12,476 nt of DNA. Source: Panacagrimonas sp. GTDB lineage: Bacteria > Pseudomonadota > Gammaproteobacteria > Nevskiales > Nevskiaceae. Below the pieces are notes generated by a model. It saw only the letters and a program-made list of their open reading frames with translations, had not been told where the DNA came from and did not search any database. How positions within the stretch are numbered: the first letter of the stretch is position 1; each line of letters opens with the position of its first letter. The translations under genes and the position numbers were made by a program. Below, piece by piece: positions 5,072 to 11,898 of the stretch. Location: the NCBI GenBank assembly GCA_021773655.1, contig JAJFJX010000086.1, positions 1-12,476 on the forward strand. Reading direction: 5' to 3'.

Positions 5072-6412
5072 ATGCTGCCAACGACTGCTTCGACACGACT
5101 GCGCGCGTGGTTGTGGGGGAACTCGCCACCGGCCAACCGCTGGCATCGCGCAGCGACCCACGGGGGCCGCTACGCCTTCGCGCTGGCCCGAGACTTGCTC
5201 GAAGGCCAGCTCTCGATGCGTGCGATGAGCCTGGTCTACACCACGCTGCTGTCATTGGTGCCGTTCCTGGCACTGGGTTTTTCGGTGCTCAAGGCCCTCG
5301 GCGCACACAATTCCCTGGAACCGGTGCTGCTCGAATTCCTGCGTCCGCTCGGGCCGCAGGCCCAGGAGATCACCGGCAACGTCATCGGCTTTGTCGAAAA
5401 GATCCAGGTCGGCGTGCTCGGCTCGCTGGGCGTTGCGCTGCTGTTCTACACCGCCATCTCGCTGATCCAGAAAGTCGAGTCGAGCTTCAATTTCATCTGG
5501 AGAATCGAACGTCCGCGCCCGTTTGCGCAGCGCATGGGCGAGTACCTGGGCGTGCTGATGGTCGGCCCGGTGGTGGTGTTCTCGGCCATGGGCATGACCG
5601 CGACGGTGCTCAACAGCGAGATCGTCACCCGGATCCAGGAACTCGAACCGTTCGGGTTCCTGCTCTATGGCCTCACCCAGCTGGTGCCCTATGCGCTGAT
5701 CGTGGGCATGTTCACCTTCATGTACGCCTACATCCCGAACACCAGGGTCCGCCTCAAGGCGGCGGTGCTGGGGGGGCTGGCGGCCGGAATCCTGTGGCAG
5801 AGCGCCAGTCTGGGCTTTGCCTCGTTCGTCTCCGGGGCCACCAATTACAACGCCATCTACTCGGGCTTCGCGATCCTGATCTTCCTGCTGATCTGGCTCT
5901 ACGTCGGCTGGCTGATCCTGCTGACAGGCTGCCAGTTCGCGTTCTACGTCCAGCATCCGATGCACATGAGGCCGGATCGGAGCCTGCCCCATGCGGGCAG
6001 TCGCGAGGTCGAGTTCACCGCGCTGATGGTCATGGCCACCGCCGGCCGCCGATTCATCGACGGCCAGACGGCGCTGACCCAGGAAGACATGACGCGCGAA
6101 CTCGCGGCGACACCGGAGCGCGTGGCGCGGGCGGTGGAAGCCCTGATCGAGCAGGGATTCCTGACCGAAGCCGGCCAGGCACGGACCCAGCTGGTGCCCG
6201 CACGAGATCTCGAAAGCGTCAGCCTTGGCGCGCTATGGCAGGCGGTGCGCCGCGGCAACTCGGCGCTGGCGGGCCAACCGCCGCTGGGGCGCAGGGTGCT
6301 GGGTCTGCTGGACGATGCCGAGCTTGGGTTCGTTGAACGCCATGGCAACACCAGCCTGCGCCAATGGCTGCGGGCAGATGCTCGGACGCCGGCCCGGGAT
6401 CGGTCGGCCTGA
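5072..6412 (+). CDS. YihY/virulence factor BrkB family inner-membrane protein
   Basis: 446 residues. Members are polytopic inner-membrane proteins once misnamed ribonuclease BN; transport or envelope roles have been proposed and no reaction is settled. Family features: the N-terminal LSMRAMSLVYTTLLSLVPFL segment (47-66), then about six membrane segments near 53-75, 112-132, 157-180, 196-218, 228-250 and 263-286. The signatures SSFNFIWRIERPR (137-149) and NYNAIYSGFAILIFLLIWLY (248-267) are present. Residues ~310-360 (the DGQTALTQEDMTRELAATPE region and on) form a cytosolic winged-helix-like domain, and a ~85-residue polar tail follows; the shortest members lack this extension. The frame is open upstream to 4955, but I chose ATG 5072 because the preceding 39 residues are Cys/Ala/Arg-rich and overlap the phasin control region. 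No Shine-Dalgarno is visible. It is divergent from the phasin and convergent with minE. Confidence 0.9.
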   Translation: MLPTTASTRLRAWLWGNSPPANRWHRAATHGGRYAFALARDLLEGQLSMRAMSLVYTTLLSLVPFLALGFSVLKALGAHNSLEPVLLEFLRPLGPQAQEITGNVIGFVEKIQVGVLGSLGVALLFYTAISLIQKVESSFNFIWRIERPRPFAQRMGEYLGVLMVGPVVVFSAMGMTATVLNSEIVTRIQELEPFGFLLYGLTQLVPYALIVGMFTFMYAYIPNTRVRLKAAVLGGLAAGILWQSASLGFASFVSGATNYNAIYSGFAILIFLLIWLYVGWLILLTGCQFAFYVQHPMHMRPDRSLPHAGSREVEFTALMVMATAGRRFIDGQTALTQEDMTRELAATPERVARAVEALIEQGFLTEAGQARTQLVPARDLESVSLGALWQAVRRGNSALAGQPPLGRRVLGLLDDAELGFVERHGNTSLRQWLRADARTPARDRSA

Positions 6413-6483
6413 TCCGGCCACCGCATCGAGGGACCTGCACGGACCGGCGCGAACGTCAGCCGCCGGCGTCACCACTGACAGAC

Positions 6484-6506
6484 CGGCACAGCTACCGCTG
6501 TCGCCG
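6484..6506. terminator. Bulged hairpin between yihY-like gene and minE
   Basis: CGGCACAGC pairs with GCTGTCGCCG around a TACC loop: nine base pairs with one bulged C. It sits just past the minE stop. Neither strand has a following U-run, so it is at best a Rho-assisted or 3'-end-protecting structure. The rest of the 96-bp gap shows nothing clear. Confidence 0.35.
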
Positions 6507-6508
6507 AT

Positions 6509-6793
6509 TCAGTCCTCGCGCTCGGGCAGCGTGATGTTCATCTCCAGGACCTCGAGCCCGGACTCGCGCTGCAGATTGACCTGCACCGCGCTGTCCGGCA
6601 CCAGCACGTACTTGCGCACCACCGACAGCAGTTCCTCGCGCAGTTGCGGCAGATAGGACACTGCGCTGGCTTCGCCCGTGGCATTGCGCCGTCCGTCCTG
6701 ATCGCGCTGGATGGCGACCACCATCATCAGGCGGTCGCGCGCGGTATTGGCGGTGGGCACGTTCTTCGACTTGAACCATCCAAACCAATCCAT
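6509..6793 (-). CDS. minE: Cell division topological specificity factor MinE
   Basis: MinE stimulates the MinD ATPase and drives pole-to-pole oscillation, keeping the MinC inhibitor away from midcell. 94 residues: an amphipathic N-terminus with aromatics (MDWFGWFKSK), the anti-MinCD/contact helix (TANTARDRLMMVVAIQR, ~14-30), then the beta-rich topological domain (YLPQLREELLSVVRKYV, 47-63, to LEVLEMNITLPERED). Between them, where E. coli has about six residues, lies a polar linker about nine residues longer (DQDGRRNATGEASAVS). The start ATG is preceded by GGAGG at 5-nt spacing, inside the end of minD, and only one base separates the minD stop from it, so the two are translationally coupled. 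Confidence 0.97.
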   Translation of the reverse strand: MDWFGWFKSKNVPTANTARDRLMMVVAIQRDQDGRRNATGEASAVSYLPQLREELLSVVRKYVLVPDSAVQVNLQRESGLEVLEMNITLPERED

Positions 6794-6794
6794 T

Positions 6795-7604
6795 TCAGCC
6801 TCCGAAGAGCTTGCTCAGGAAGCCCTTCTTCTGCACATCCAGAAAACGGTGCGGGCGGTCCTCGCCAAGAAAGCGCGCGACCAGATCGTCATACGCCACG
6901 CCGGCATCATTGGTCTGGTCCAGGATCACAGGCGAGCCGGAGTTGGACGACGTCAGCACCGACTGCGACTCCGGGATGACCCCGAGCAGCGGTACCGCCA
7001 GAATGTCCTGCACGTCCTGCACTGACAGCATCTCGCCCTTCTCCACCCGCTGCGGGTTGTATCGGGTCAGCACCAGATGCTCCTTGACCCGGCCGTTGCC
7101 CAGCTCGGTGAGGCGGGTCTTGCTGGCCAGCAGGCCCAGGACACGGTCAGAGTCCCGCACCGACGATACCTCCGGGTTGGTCACCACCAGTGCCTCGTCG
7201 GCAAAGTACATCGCCAGGTGGGCACCGCGCTCGATGCCGGCCGGAGAGTCACAGACGATGTAATCGAAATCCTTCGCCAGTTCGTTGAGCACCCGTTCCA
7301 CGCCGTCCTGACTCAGTGCGTCCTTGTCGCGCGTCTGGCTGGCGGCGAGGATGCAGAGCTTGTCGTTCTGCTTGTCCTTGATCAATGCCTGACGCAGGTT
7401 GGCCTCGCCCTGGATGACGTTGACGAAGTCGAACACCACGCGACGCTCGCAGCCCATGATGAGGTCGAGATTGCGCAGACCGACGTCAAAGTCGATGACC
7501 ACGGTGCGCTTGCCGCGCGCCGCCAGTCCGGTGGCGAAGGAGGCGCTGGTGGTGGTCTTGCCCACCCCGCCCTTGCCCGAAGTGACCACGATGATCTTTG
7601 CCAC
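6795..7604 (-). CDS. minD: Septum site-determining ATPase MinD
   Basis: MinD is a membrane-bound ParA/MinD-type ATPase that recruits MinC and is released by MinE. 269 residues, as usual. The deviant Walker A (SGKGGVGKTT, 9-18) carries both signature lysines, K11 and K16. Switch I with D40 (DFDVGLRNLD, 38-47) and switch II (DSPAGIERG, 119-127) are present. The C-terminal amphipathic membrane-targeting helix (KKGFLSKLFGG) is intact. Start is GTG 7604, supported by AGAGGG five bases upstream and the invariant MAKIIVVTSGKGG opening. It lies 106 nt after minC, a longer gap than usual for this operon, and is coupled to minE. Confidence 0.98.
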   Translation of the reverse strand: MAKIIVVTSGKGGVGKTTTSASFATGLAARGKRTVVIDFDVGLRNLDLIMGCERRVVFDFVNVIQGEANLRQALIKDKQNDKLCILAASQTRDKDALSQDGVERVLNELAKDFDYIVCDSPAGIERGAHLAMYFADEALVVTNPEVSSVRDSDRVLGLLASKTRLTELGNGRVKEHLVLTRYNPQRVEKGEMLSVQDVQDILAVPLLGVIPESQSVLTSSNSGSPVILDQTNDAGVAYDDLVARFLGEDRPHRFLDVQKKGFLSKLFGG

Positions 7605-7625
7605 GGATACCCTCTTGTTCTGTCA

Positions 7626-7642
7626 GGCGGCTTGGCGCCGCC
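7626..7642 (-). other. GC-rich hairpin in the minC-minD gap
   Basis: GGCGGC and GCCGCC form a perfect 6-bp stem with a 5-nt loop, about 22 nt upstream of the minD GTG. No U-run follows on the minus strand. It could be an mRNA-stability or processing element between minC and minD, or a remnant. I see no extra gene in the gap. Confidence 0.35.
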
Positions 7643-7710
7643 CCTTTGCGTTGTAATCCGACTCCGTACCGCCGACGCGGCACCCCCCTTGTTGAATCCG
7701 CAGGCTCAGC

Positions 7711-8457
7711 TCAGCCTTCCAGCTCCTCGATGCGCAATGTGCCATCCGCCAGATAGGCCTGCACCGAAAGCCCGTGCAGTGCGCCCTTGACCTGCTCGGC
7801 GACGGCGTAGATCCCCGCCACCGCCAGCAGTTCTGCTTCCATGCGACGGCAGAATACCCGCGCCTGGGTGTCCCCCCGCGCACCGGCGATGGCGCGACCG
7901 CGCAGGGCACCGTAAACATGCACGCAGCCGTCTGCAATCACCTCGGCGCCGACGCTGACGGTGCTCATCACCGCCAGGTCGGCATTCTCGGCGTAAATCT
8001 GCTGGCCGGAGCGGATGGGCTCGGTGATGACGCGTGTCGGCTTGCGCGCCGCGGCCGGCATCGCCGCTGCGGGCGCAGGGGCGGGTACGAGTACGGACTC
8101 AGGCGCCTGGACCATGGCGGCGGATCGGCTGCTAGCCGCCGACGCCACAGCGTCCGCGGCCAGCGCATCGGCAGCCAGCACCGGCAGCCCCAGCTTGCGC
8201 GCCGCCGCGGCCAGAGGACCTTCGAGCACTGCCAGAGGCTGCAGGCCGACCCTTCGGATTCTTTCGAGGATGGGCTCCAGCGCGGTTTTGATGTCGGCCT
8301 CGAGCAGCACCGGCAGGCCGGCAGCCGCCTCGCCGAGAGTGCGCGTGAAGGCGCGCAGCTGGGCTTCGATGGCGTCCGCATCCGTATCCAGGATCCGGAT
8401 CCGGGTCAGCGACAGCATACGGCCCTTGATTTCAAGGGCGGATCGGGTCTTGGCCAT
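7711..8457 (-). CDS. minC: Septum site-determining protein MinC
   Basis: MinC inhibits FtsZ polymerisation where MinD places it on the membrane. 248 residues: the N-terminal FtsZ-inhibiting domain (~1-100, opening ALEIKGRMLSLTRIRIL), an Ala/Pro-rich linker (~101-145), and the beta-helical C-terminal domain with the MinD-binding RSGQ motif (149-152), followed by VYGALRGRAIAGARGD. Start ATG 8457 fits the family length; no clear Shine-Dalgarno precedes it. It is the first gene of minCDE. The 105-bp gap to the divergent ATP-grasp gene must hold both promoters; I found no box pair good enough to name. Confidence 0.96.
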   Translation of the reverse strand: MAKTRSALEIKGRMLSLTRIRILDTDADAIEAQLRAFTRTLGEAAAGLPVLLEADIKTALEPILERIRRVGLQPLAVLEGPLAAAARKLGLPVLAADALAADAVASAASSRSAAMVQAPESVLVPAPAPAAAMPAAARKPTRVITEPIRSGQQIYAENADLAVMSTVSVGAEVIADGCVHVYGALRGRAIAGARGDTQARVFCRRMEAELLAVAGIYAVAEQVKGALHGLSVQAYLADGTLRIEELEG

Positions 8458-8562
8458 GGGCGGAGCAGATGAGGTCGACGGAGTTTAACGTGATGGCCTG
8501 TGTTTTGCGTCGCCATTCCGGTAGGTTTGCACCATTCAGACAACAGCGCCCGCCTCGCGCAC

Positions 8563-10080
8563 ATGGCCATCGACTGGCGTCAATACCACTGTCAGGACTT
8601 CTACGACGAGCTCTTCGAGGCCCCCGGCCAGCCGCGGGAGGCGGCCCGGCGCGTCGCCGAATACCTCGATGACCTCACCGACGCCGAACTGGCCGAGCGC
8701 CGGCTGGCCGCGGATCTGGCGATCAAGGTCATGGGCATCAGCTTCACGGTCTACAGCGAAGGCAAGAACGTGGATCGCGCCTGGCCGTTCGATGTCATTC
8801 CGCGCGTCATCCCGCGCCGCGAATGGGAGCGCACCGAAGCCGGCCTGCGACAGCGTGTGGCCGCACTCAACCATTTCATCCAGGACCTCTACAACGAGCG
8901 CCGCATCGTGCGCGACAAGGTCTTCCCCGAATCGCTGCTCGCAGAATCGGTGAACTTCCGCCCGCAGTGCGTCGGCACCACCCCGCGCAATGGCGTGTGG
9001 GCCCACATCTGCGGCTCCGACCTGGTCCGCGACAGGGACGGCACGCTCTACGTGCTCGAAGACAACCTGCGCGTGCCCTCCGGCGTCAGCTACATGGTCG
9101 AAAACCGCATGGTGATGAAGCGCGTGTTCCCGGAATTGTTCGAGAACACCACGATCCTGCCGGTGGACGACTATCCCGCCCAGCTCTACGACATGCTGGT
9201 GGCGATGTCACCGCGACCGCTGGACCAGCCCAACATCGTGCTGCTCACGCCGGGCATCTACAACAGCGCCTACTTCGAGCACGCCTGGCTGGCGCAGCAG
9301 ATGGGCATCGAACTGGTGGAAGGCTCGGACCTGTATGTGGGAGACGACGACTGCTGCTACATGCTCACCATCTACGGCCCCAAGCGCGTCGACGTGATCT
9401 ACCGGCGCATCGATGATCTGTTCATCGACCCCGAGGCGTTCCGCGAGGACTCGGTGCTGGGCACTCCGGGCCTGATGCGCGCCTGGCTGCGCGGCAACCT
9501 GGCGCTGGCCAACGCGCCGGGCGCCGGCGTGGCCGACGACAAGGTCGTCTACGCCTTCGTGCCCAAGATGATCAAGTACTACCTGGGCGAGGACCCGATC
9601 CTGCCCAATGTGCCCAGCTTCCTGTGCATGTTCGAGAAGGACCGCGCCCACGTGCTTGCCAACCTCGACAAGCTGGTGGTCAAGCCCGCCAACGAGTCCG
9701 GGGGCTACGGCATGCTGATCGGACCGCGCTCCACGCCCGAGGAGCGGAACAAGTTCCGCGACCTGATTCTGGCCAATCCGCGCAACTACATGGCCCAGCC
9801 CACACTGTCGCTGTCCACCGCGCCGACCCTGATGCCGGACGAGACGGTGGAACCGCGTCACCTGGACCTTCGCCCGTTCGTGCTGTCGCGTGACCCGCTG
9901 CGCGACCGTGGCTCGGCCTATGTCACCACCGGCGGCCTGACGCGGGTGGCAATGGTGCGGGGCTCGCTGGTGGTCAATTCCAGCCAGGGCGGCGGCGCCA
10001 AGGACACCTGGGTGGTCGACACCGAAGCCGACCAGGCCGCCAGCGGCCAGTGGCAGAGCCAGACGGGGGGAACCGGCTGA
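8563..10080 (+). CDS. Circularly permuted ATP-grasp protein (COG2308, DUF404/DUF407)
   Basis: 505 residues, cytosolic. The family is predicted to form amide bonds using ATP and was proposed by comparative genomics to make or attach peptides; no substrate is established. Signatures: MGISFTVYSEGKNVDRAWPF (57-76) and DVIPRVIP (77-84), YVLEDNLRVPSGVSYMVENR (163-182), TPGIYNSAYFEHAWLAQQMG (229-248), KPANESGGYGMLIGP (384-398) and NSSQGGGAKDTWV (472-484). The acidic EDN-R site and Gly-rich KPANESGGYG loop look intact. I chose ATG 8563 because homologues begin with a short (A/T)IDWxxY opening; the frame extends 21 codons upstream but reads poorly. There is no Shine-Dalgarno. The stop overlaps the ATG of the next gene by one base, so the two are coupled. 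It is divergent from minC. Confidence 0.93.
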   Translation: MAIDWRQYHCQDFYDELFEAPGQPREAARRVAEYLDDLTDAELAERRLAADLAIKVMGISFTVYSEGKNVDRAWPFDVIPRVIPRREWERTEAGLRQRVAALNHFIQDLYNERRIVRDKVFPESLLAESVNFRPQCVGTTPRNGVWAHICGSDLVRDRDGTLYVLEDNLRVPSGVSYMVENRMVMKRVFPELFENTTILPVDDYPAQLYDMLVAMSPRPLDQPNIVLLTPGIYNSAYFEHAWLAQQMGIELVEGSDLYVGDDDCCYMLTIYGPKRVDVIYRRIDDLFIDPEAFREDSVLGTPGLMRAWLRGNLALANAPGAGVADDKVVYAFVPKMIKYYLGEDPILPNVPSFLCMFEKDRAHVLANLDKLVVKPANESGGYGMLIGPRSTPEERNKFRDLILANPRNYMAQPTLSLSTAPTLMPDETVEPRHLDLRPFVLSRDPLRDRGSAYVTTGGLTRVAMVRGSLVVNSSQGGGAKDTWVVDTEADQAASGQWQSQTGGTG

Positions 10081-11012
10081 TGCTGTCTCGCGTAGCAGAC
10101 AACCTTTACTGGTTCGGCCGCTACCTGCAGCGGGCCGAGAACACCGCGCGCCTGATCAACGTCAACAGCAACCTGTTGCTCGACCTGCCGCGCACCATCA
10201 CCTTCGGCTGGGAACCGCTGGTGCAGATCGTCGGAGCCGACGAACTGTTCCTGGAGCACTACGAAAACGATTTCTCCGAGCCCAACGTGCTGCGCTTCCT
10301 GATGCTCGACGAGCGCCATCACGGCTCCATCCTGTCGTCACTGCAACTGGCGCGCGAAATCCTGCGCACCGTGCGCGACACCGCGCCGCGCGAGGTCTGG
10401 GAACGCCTCAACGACCTGCACTACTTCGTACAGGGTCGCGGCGAGATGGTGATGTCACGCACCCGGCGCCAGGATTTCCTGCAACGCATCGTCGACAGCA
10501 GCGTGCTGGTCTACGGCACGCTGATCGGCAACATGAGTCGCGACGTCGGCTTCCACGTCCTCCAGATCGGCACCCATCTGGAGCAGGCCGACATGACCAC
10601 GCGCATCCTCGACGTGCGCTCGACCTCGCTGATCGATACCGGGCCCAAGCAGGACCTGGCGCCGTTCTACAACATCCAGTGGATGAGCGTGCTGCGCTCG
10701 CTCACCGCCTACCAGATGTACCGTCGCCACGTGCGTGCGCGTGTCAACCGCTCCGGCGTGCTGCGCTTCCTGCTGCAGAACCGCGAATTTCCGCGCAGCG
10801 TCATGCACTGCCTGGGCAACATCGGCGCGTCGCTGCCGCAACTGCCGCAACACCGAAACGTCGAGCGCACGCTGTGGCGGGTGCGCGCGATCGTGCAGGA
10901 CGCCAGCATCGATCGCCTGGTCGAACGCGGCCTGTCCGAGTTCATCGACGAGCTCCAGATCGGCCTCGGCGAACTGCACGAAGCCCTGGCGCAGGCCTAC
11001 TTCCGCGGCTGA
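10080..11012 (+). CDS. Alpha-E domain protein (COG2307, DUF403)
   Basis: 310 residues, the usual length, almost all helical. The signature NLYWFGRYLQRAENTARL (8-25) opens it, and TSLIDTGPKQDLAPFYNIQW with LRSLTAYQMYRRH follows near 180-215. The function is unknown; the protein is nearly always encoded next to a COG2308 ATP-grasp and is assumed to work with it, perhaps as substrate carrier or partner. The start is the ATG in TGATG (10080-10082), overlapping the upstream stop, with GGGGGGAA about 8 nt before it. The in-frame GTG at 10050 is inside the upstream gene and has no family-like sequence. In many genomes a transglutaminase-like gene and sometimes the proteasome-like peptidase Anbu follow; neither is found here within 1.4 kb downstream. 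Confidence 0.93.
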   Translation: MLSRVADNLYWFGRYLQRAENTARLINVNSNLLLDLPRTITFGWEPLVQIVGADELFLEHYENDFSEPNVLRFLMLDERHHGSILSSLQLAREILRTVRDTAPREVWERLNDLHYFVQGRGEMVMSRTRRQDFLQRIVDSSVLVYGTLIGNMSRDVGFHVLQIGTHLEQADMTTRILDVRSTSLIDTGPKQDLAPFYNIQWMSVLRSLTAYQMYRRHVRARVNRSGVLRFLLQNREFPRSVMHCLGNIGASLPQLPQHRNVERTLWRVRAIVQDASIDRLVERGLSEFIDELQIGLGELHEALAQAYFRG

Positions 11013-11076
11013 GGCTACGGCCGAGCGGCGCGCGGTGCCGATCCGGCGCGAACCTCGCAGGGCTGCCGGCCGGCTG

Positions 11077-11138
11077 TTAAAAAAGCTAGAACAATATGCT
11101 GCTATCCTGTTTTTTTGCCCTGTTCTGTCTTGAACAGG
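11077..11138 (+). promoter_or_regulatory. AT-rich control region with CCTGTT repeats upstream of the HNH gene
   Basis: An AT-rich island (A6 at 11079-11084, T7 at 11110-11116) stands out from the GC-rich surroundings. TATCCT (11103-11108) is a possible -10, but no good -35 lies at the right spacing. CCTGTT occurs at 11106-11111 and 11119-11124 and its inverse AACAGG at 11133-11138. The last two belong to a perfect 7-bp hairpin, CCTGTTC/GAACAGG, with a 6-nt loop (11119-11138). It is probably the promoter/leader of the HNH gene. The T7 run has no GC stem directly before it, so I do not call it a terminator of the alpha-E gene. The rest of the 204-bp gap holds only the self-complementary GCCGGCCGGC (11065-11074) and an 8-bp direct repeat GAAGCAGG (11145, 11171). 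Confidence 0.4.
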
Positions 11139-11216
11139 CCATGTGAAGCAGGCACATTCGGACGGTTGTCGAAGCAGGTGCGCACCGCGCCAGACCGCAG
11201 GATTCAAGGCACGACC

Positions 11217-11837
11217 ATGATTCCATCCATCCTCAAGCTCGACGCAGGCGGCCAGCCCGTGGCCTGGATCCGCTGGCAGTCGGCCGTGACCCTGTACGCA
11301 CGCCACCGGGTATGCTGGGAAACCGGCGAGGAACGCTTTCGCATCCGCGGCGGCATCTGTGCACTGACCGGCCTGCGCACCAGCTTCGAGATCGGCTCCA
11401 TCATCGCGGTGGCCGACCGTTCGCGGAAATACGCTTCCGGCATCCCTCTGCTGACCAACCGCACCCTGTTCCAGCGCGACCGCAACCTGTGTCTGTACTG
11501 CGGCCAGCAGTACCCGGTCAGCCTGCTCACCCGCGACCACGTCCTGCCCGCTTCCCGCGGCGGCGACAGCGTGTGGGAAAACTGCGTCACCGCCTGCGAA
11601 AGGTGCAACCACCGCAAGGCAGACCGCACGCCCGAAGAAGCCAACATGAAACTGCTGGCGGTGCCCTACACCCCCAACCTGGCCGAGTACCTGATCCTGT
11701 CCAATCGCCGGATCCTGGCCGACCAGATGGAGTTCCTGCTGCACTTCGCGGCCAAGAAGCGGCGCACGCGACCATCGGGCCGGTCTTCGGTCCGGATCGA
11801 GTCGATTCATCCGCAACCCGACTCGCACACGGCCTGA
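11217..11837 (+). CDS. HNH endonuclease family protein
   Basis: 206 residues. Zinc-binding and catalytic parts: CLYC (92-95), RDHVLPASRGGDSVWENCVT (106-125) with D107-H108 and N122, and CERCNHRKADRTPEEA (127-142) with the second CxxC. This is the DHVxPxSRGG...N...CxxCNxxKxxRTPxEA form common in proteobacterial and cyanobacterial stand-alone HNH proteins. Residues 1-85 form an extra N-terminal domain (VAWIRWQSAVTLYARHRVCW) of unknown role, and the last ~35 are basic. Start ATG 11217 is preceded by AAGG at 7-nt spacing; the frame is open to 11115 but those codons lie in the leader. There is no methylase, transposase or intron nearby, so restriction or homing is not indicated. The biological role is unknown. 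Confidence 0.87.
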   Translation: MIPSILKLDAGGQPVAWIRWQSAVTLYARHRVCWETGEERFRIRGGICALTGLRTSFEIGSIIAVADRSRKYASGIPLLTNRTLFQRDRNLCLYCGQQYPVSLLTRDHVLPASRGGDSVWENCVTACERCNHRKADRTPEEANMKLLAVPYTPNLAEYLILSNRRILADQMEFLLHFAAKKRRTRPSGRSSVRIESIHPQPDSHTA

Positions 11838-11865
11838 GCGGCAAGGCGGCTCCCGGATGGATCCT

Positions 11866-11881
11866 GCCCGCCGCTGCGGGC
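11866..11881. terminator. Hairpin between convergent HNH and SLC13 genes
   Basis: GCCCGC and GCGGGC pair perfectly around CGCT. An outer inverted repeat, GCGGCA (11838-11843) and TGCCGC (11891-11896), brackets it, so nearly the whole 61-bp gap can fold. No U-run on either strand; probably a shared transcript end structure. Confidence 0.4.
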
Positions 11882-11898
11882 CTCAGCCCCTGCCGCAA

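Noticed and set aside
4903..6336. A 477-codon open frame overlapping the YihY-like gene in another frame of the same strand
   Set aside because: The product is Arg/Gly/Ala/Pro-rich with no domain, while the 5072 frame gives a clear membrane protein; the first bases also lie in the phasin operator region.
11119..11138. A LexA/SOS box in the hairpin CTGTTC...GAACAG
   Set aside because: CTG and CAG are 12 bp apart rather than the 10 of the enteric box, and it does not match the xanthomonad-type site. It is better described as a hairpin or unknown operator.
10455..11828. A 457-codon open frame on the minus strand across the alpha-E gene, its leader and the HNH gene
   Set aside because: It is antisense to two well-supported genes and the AT-rich leader, and shows no family signature.
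11217..11837. The HNH gene as part of a restriction system, homing intron or mobile element
   Set aside because: There is no methyltransferase, intron structure, transposase or terminal repeat nearby; neighbours on both sides are ordinary chromosomal genes.
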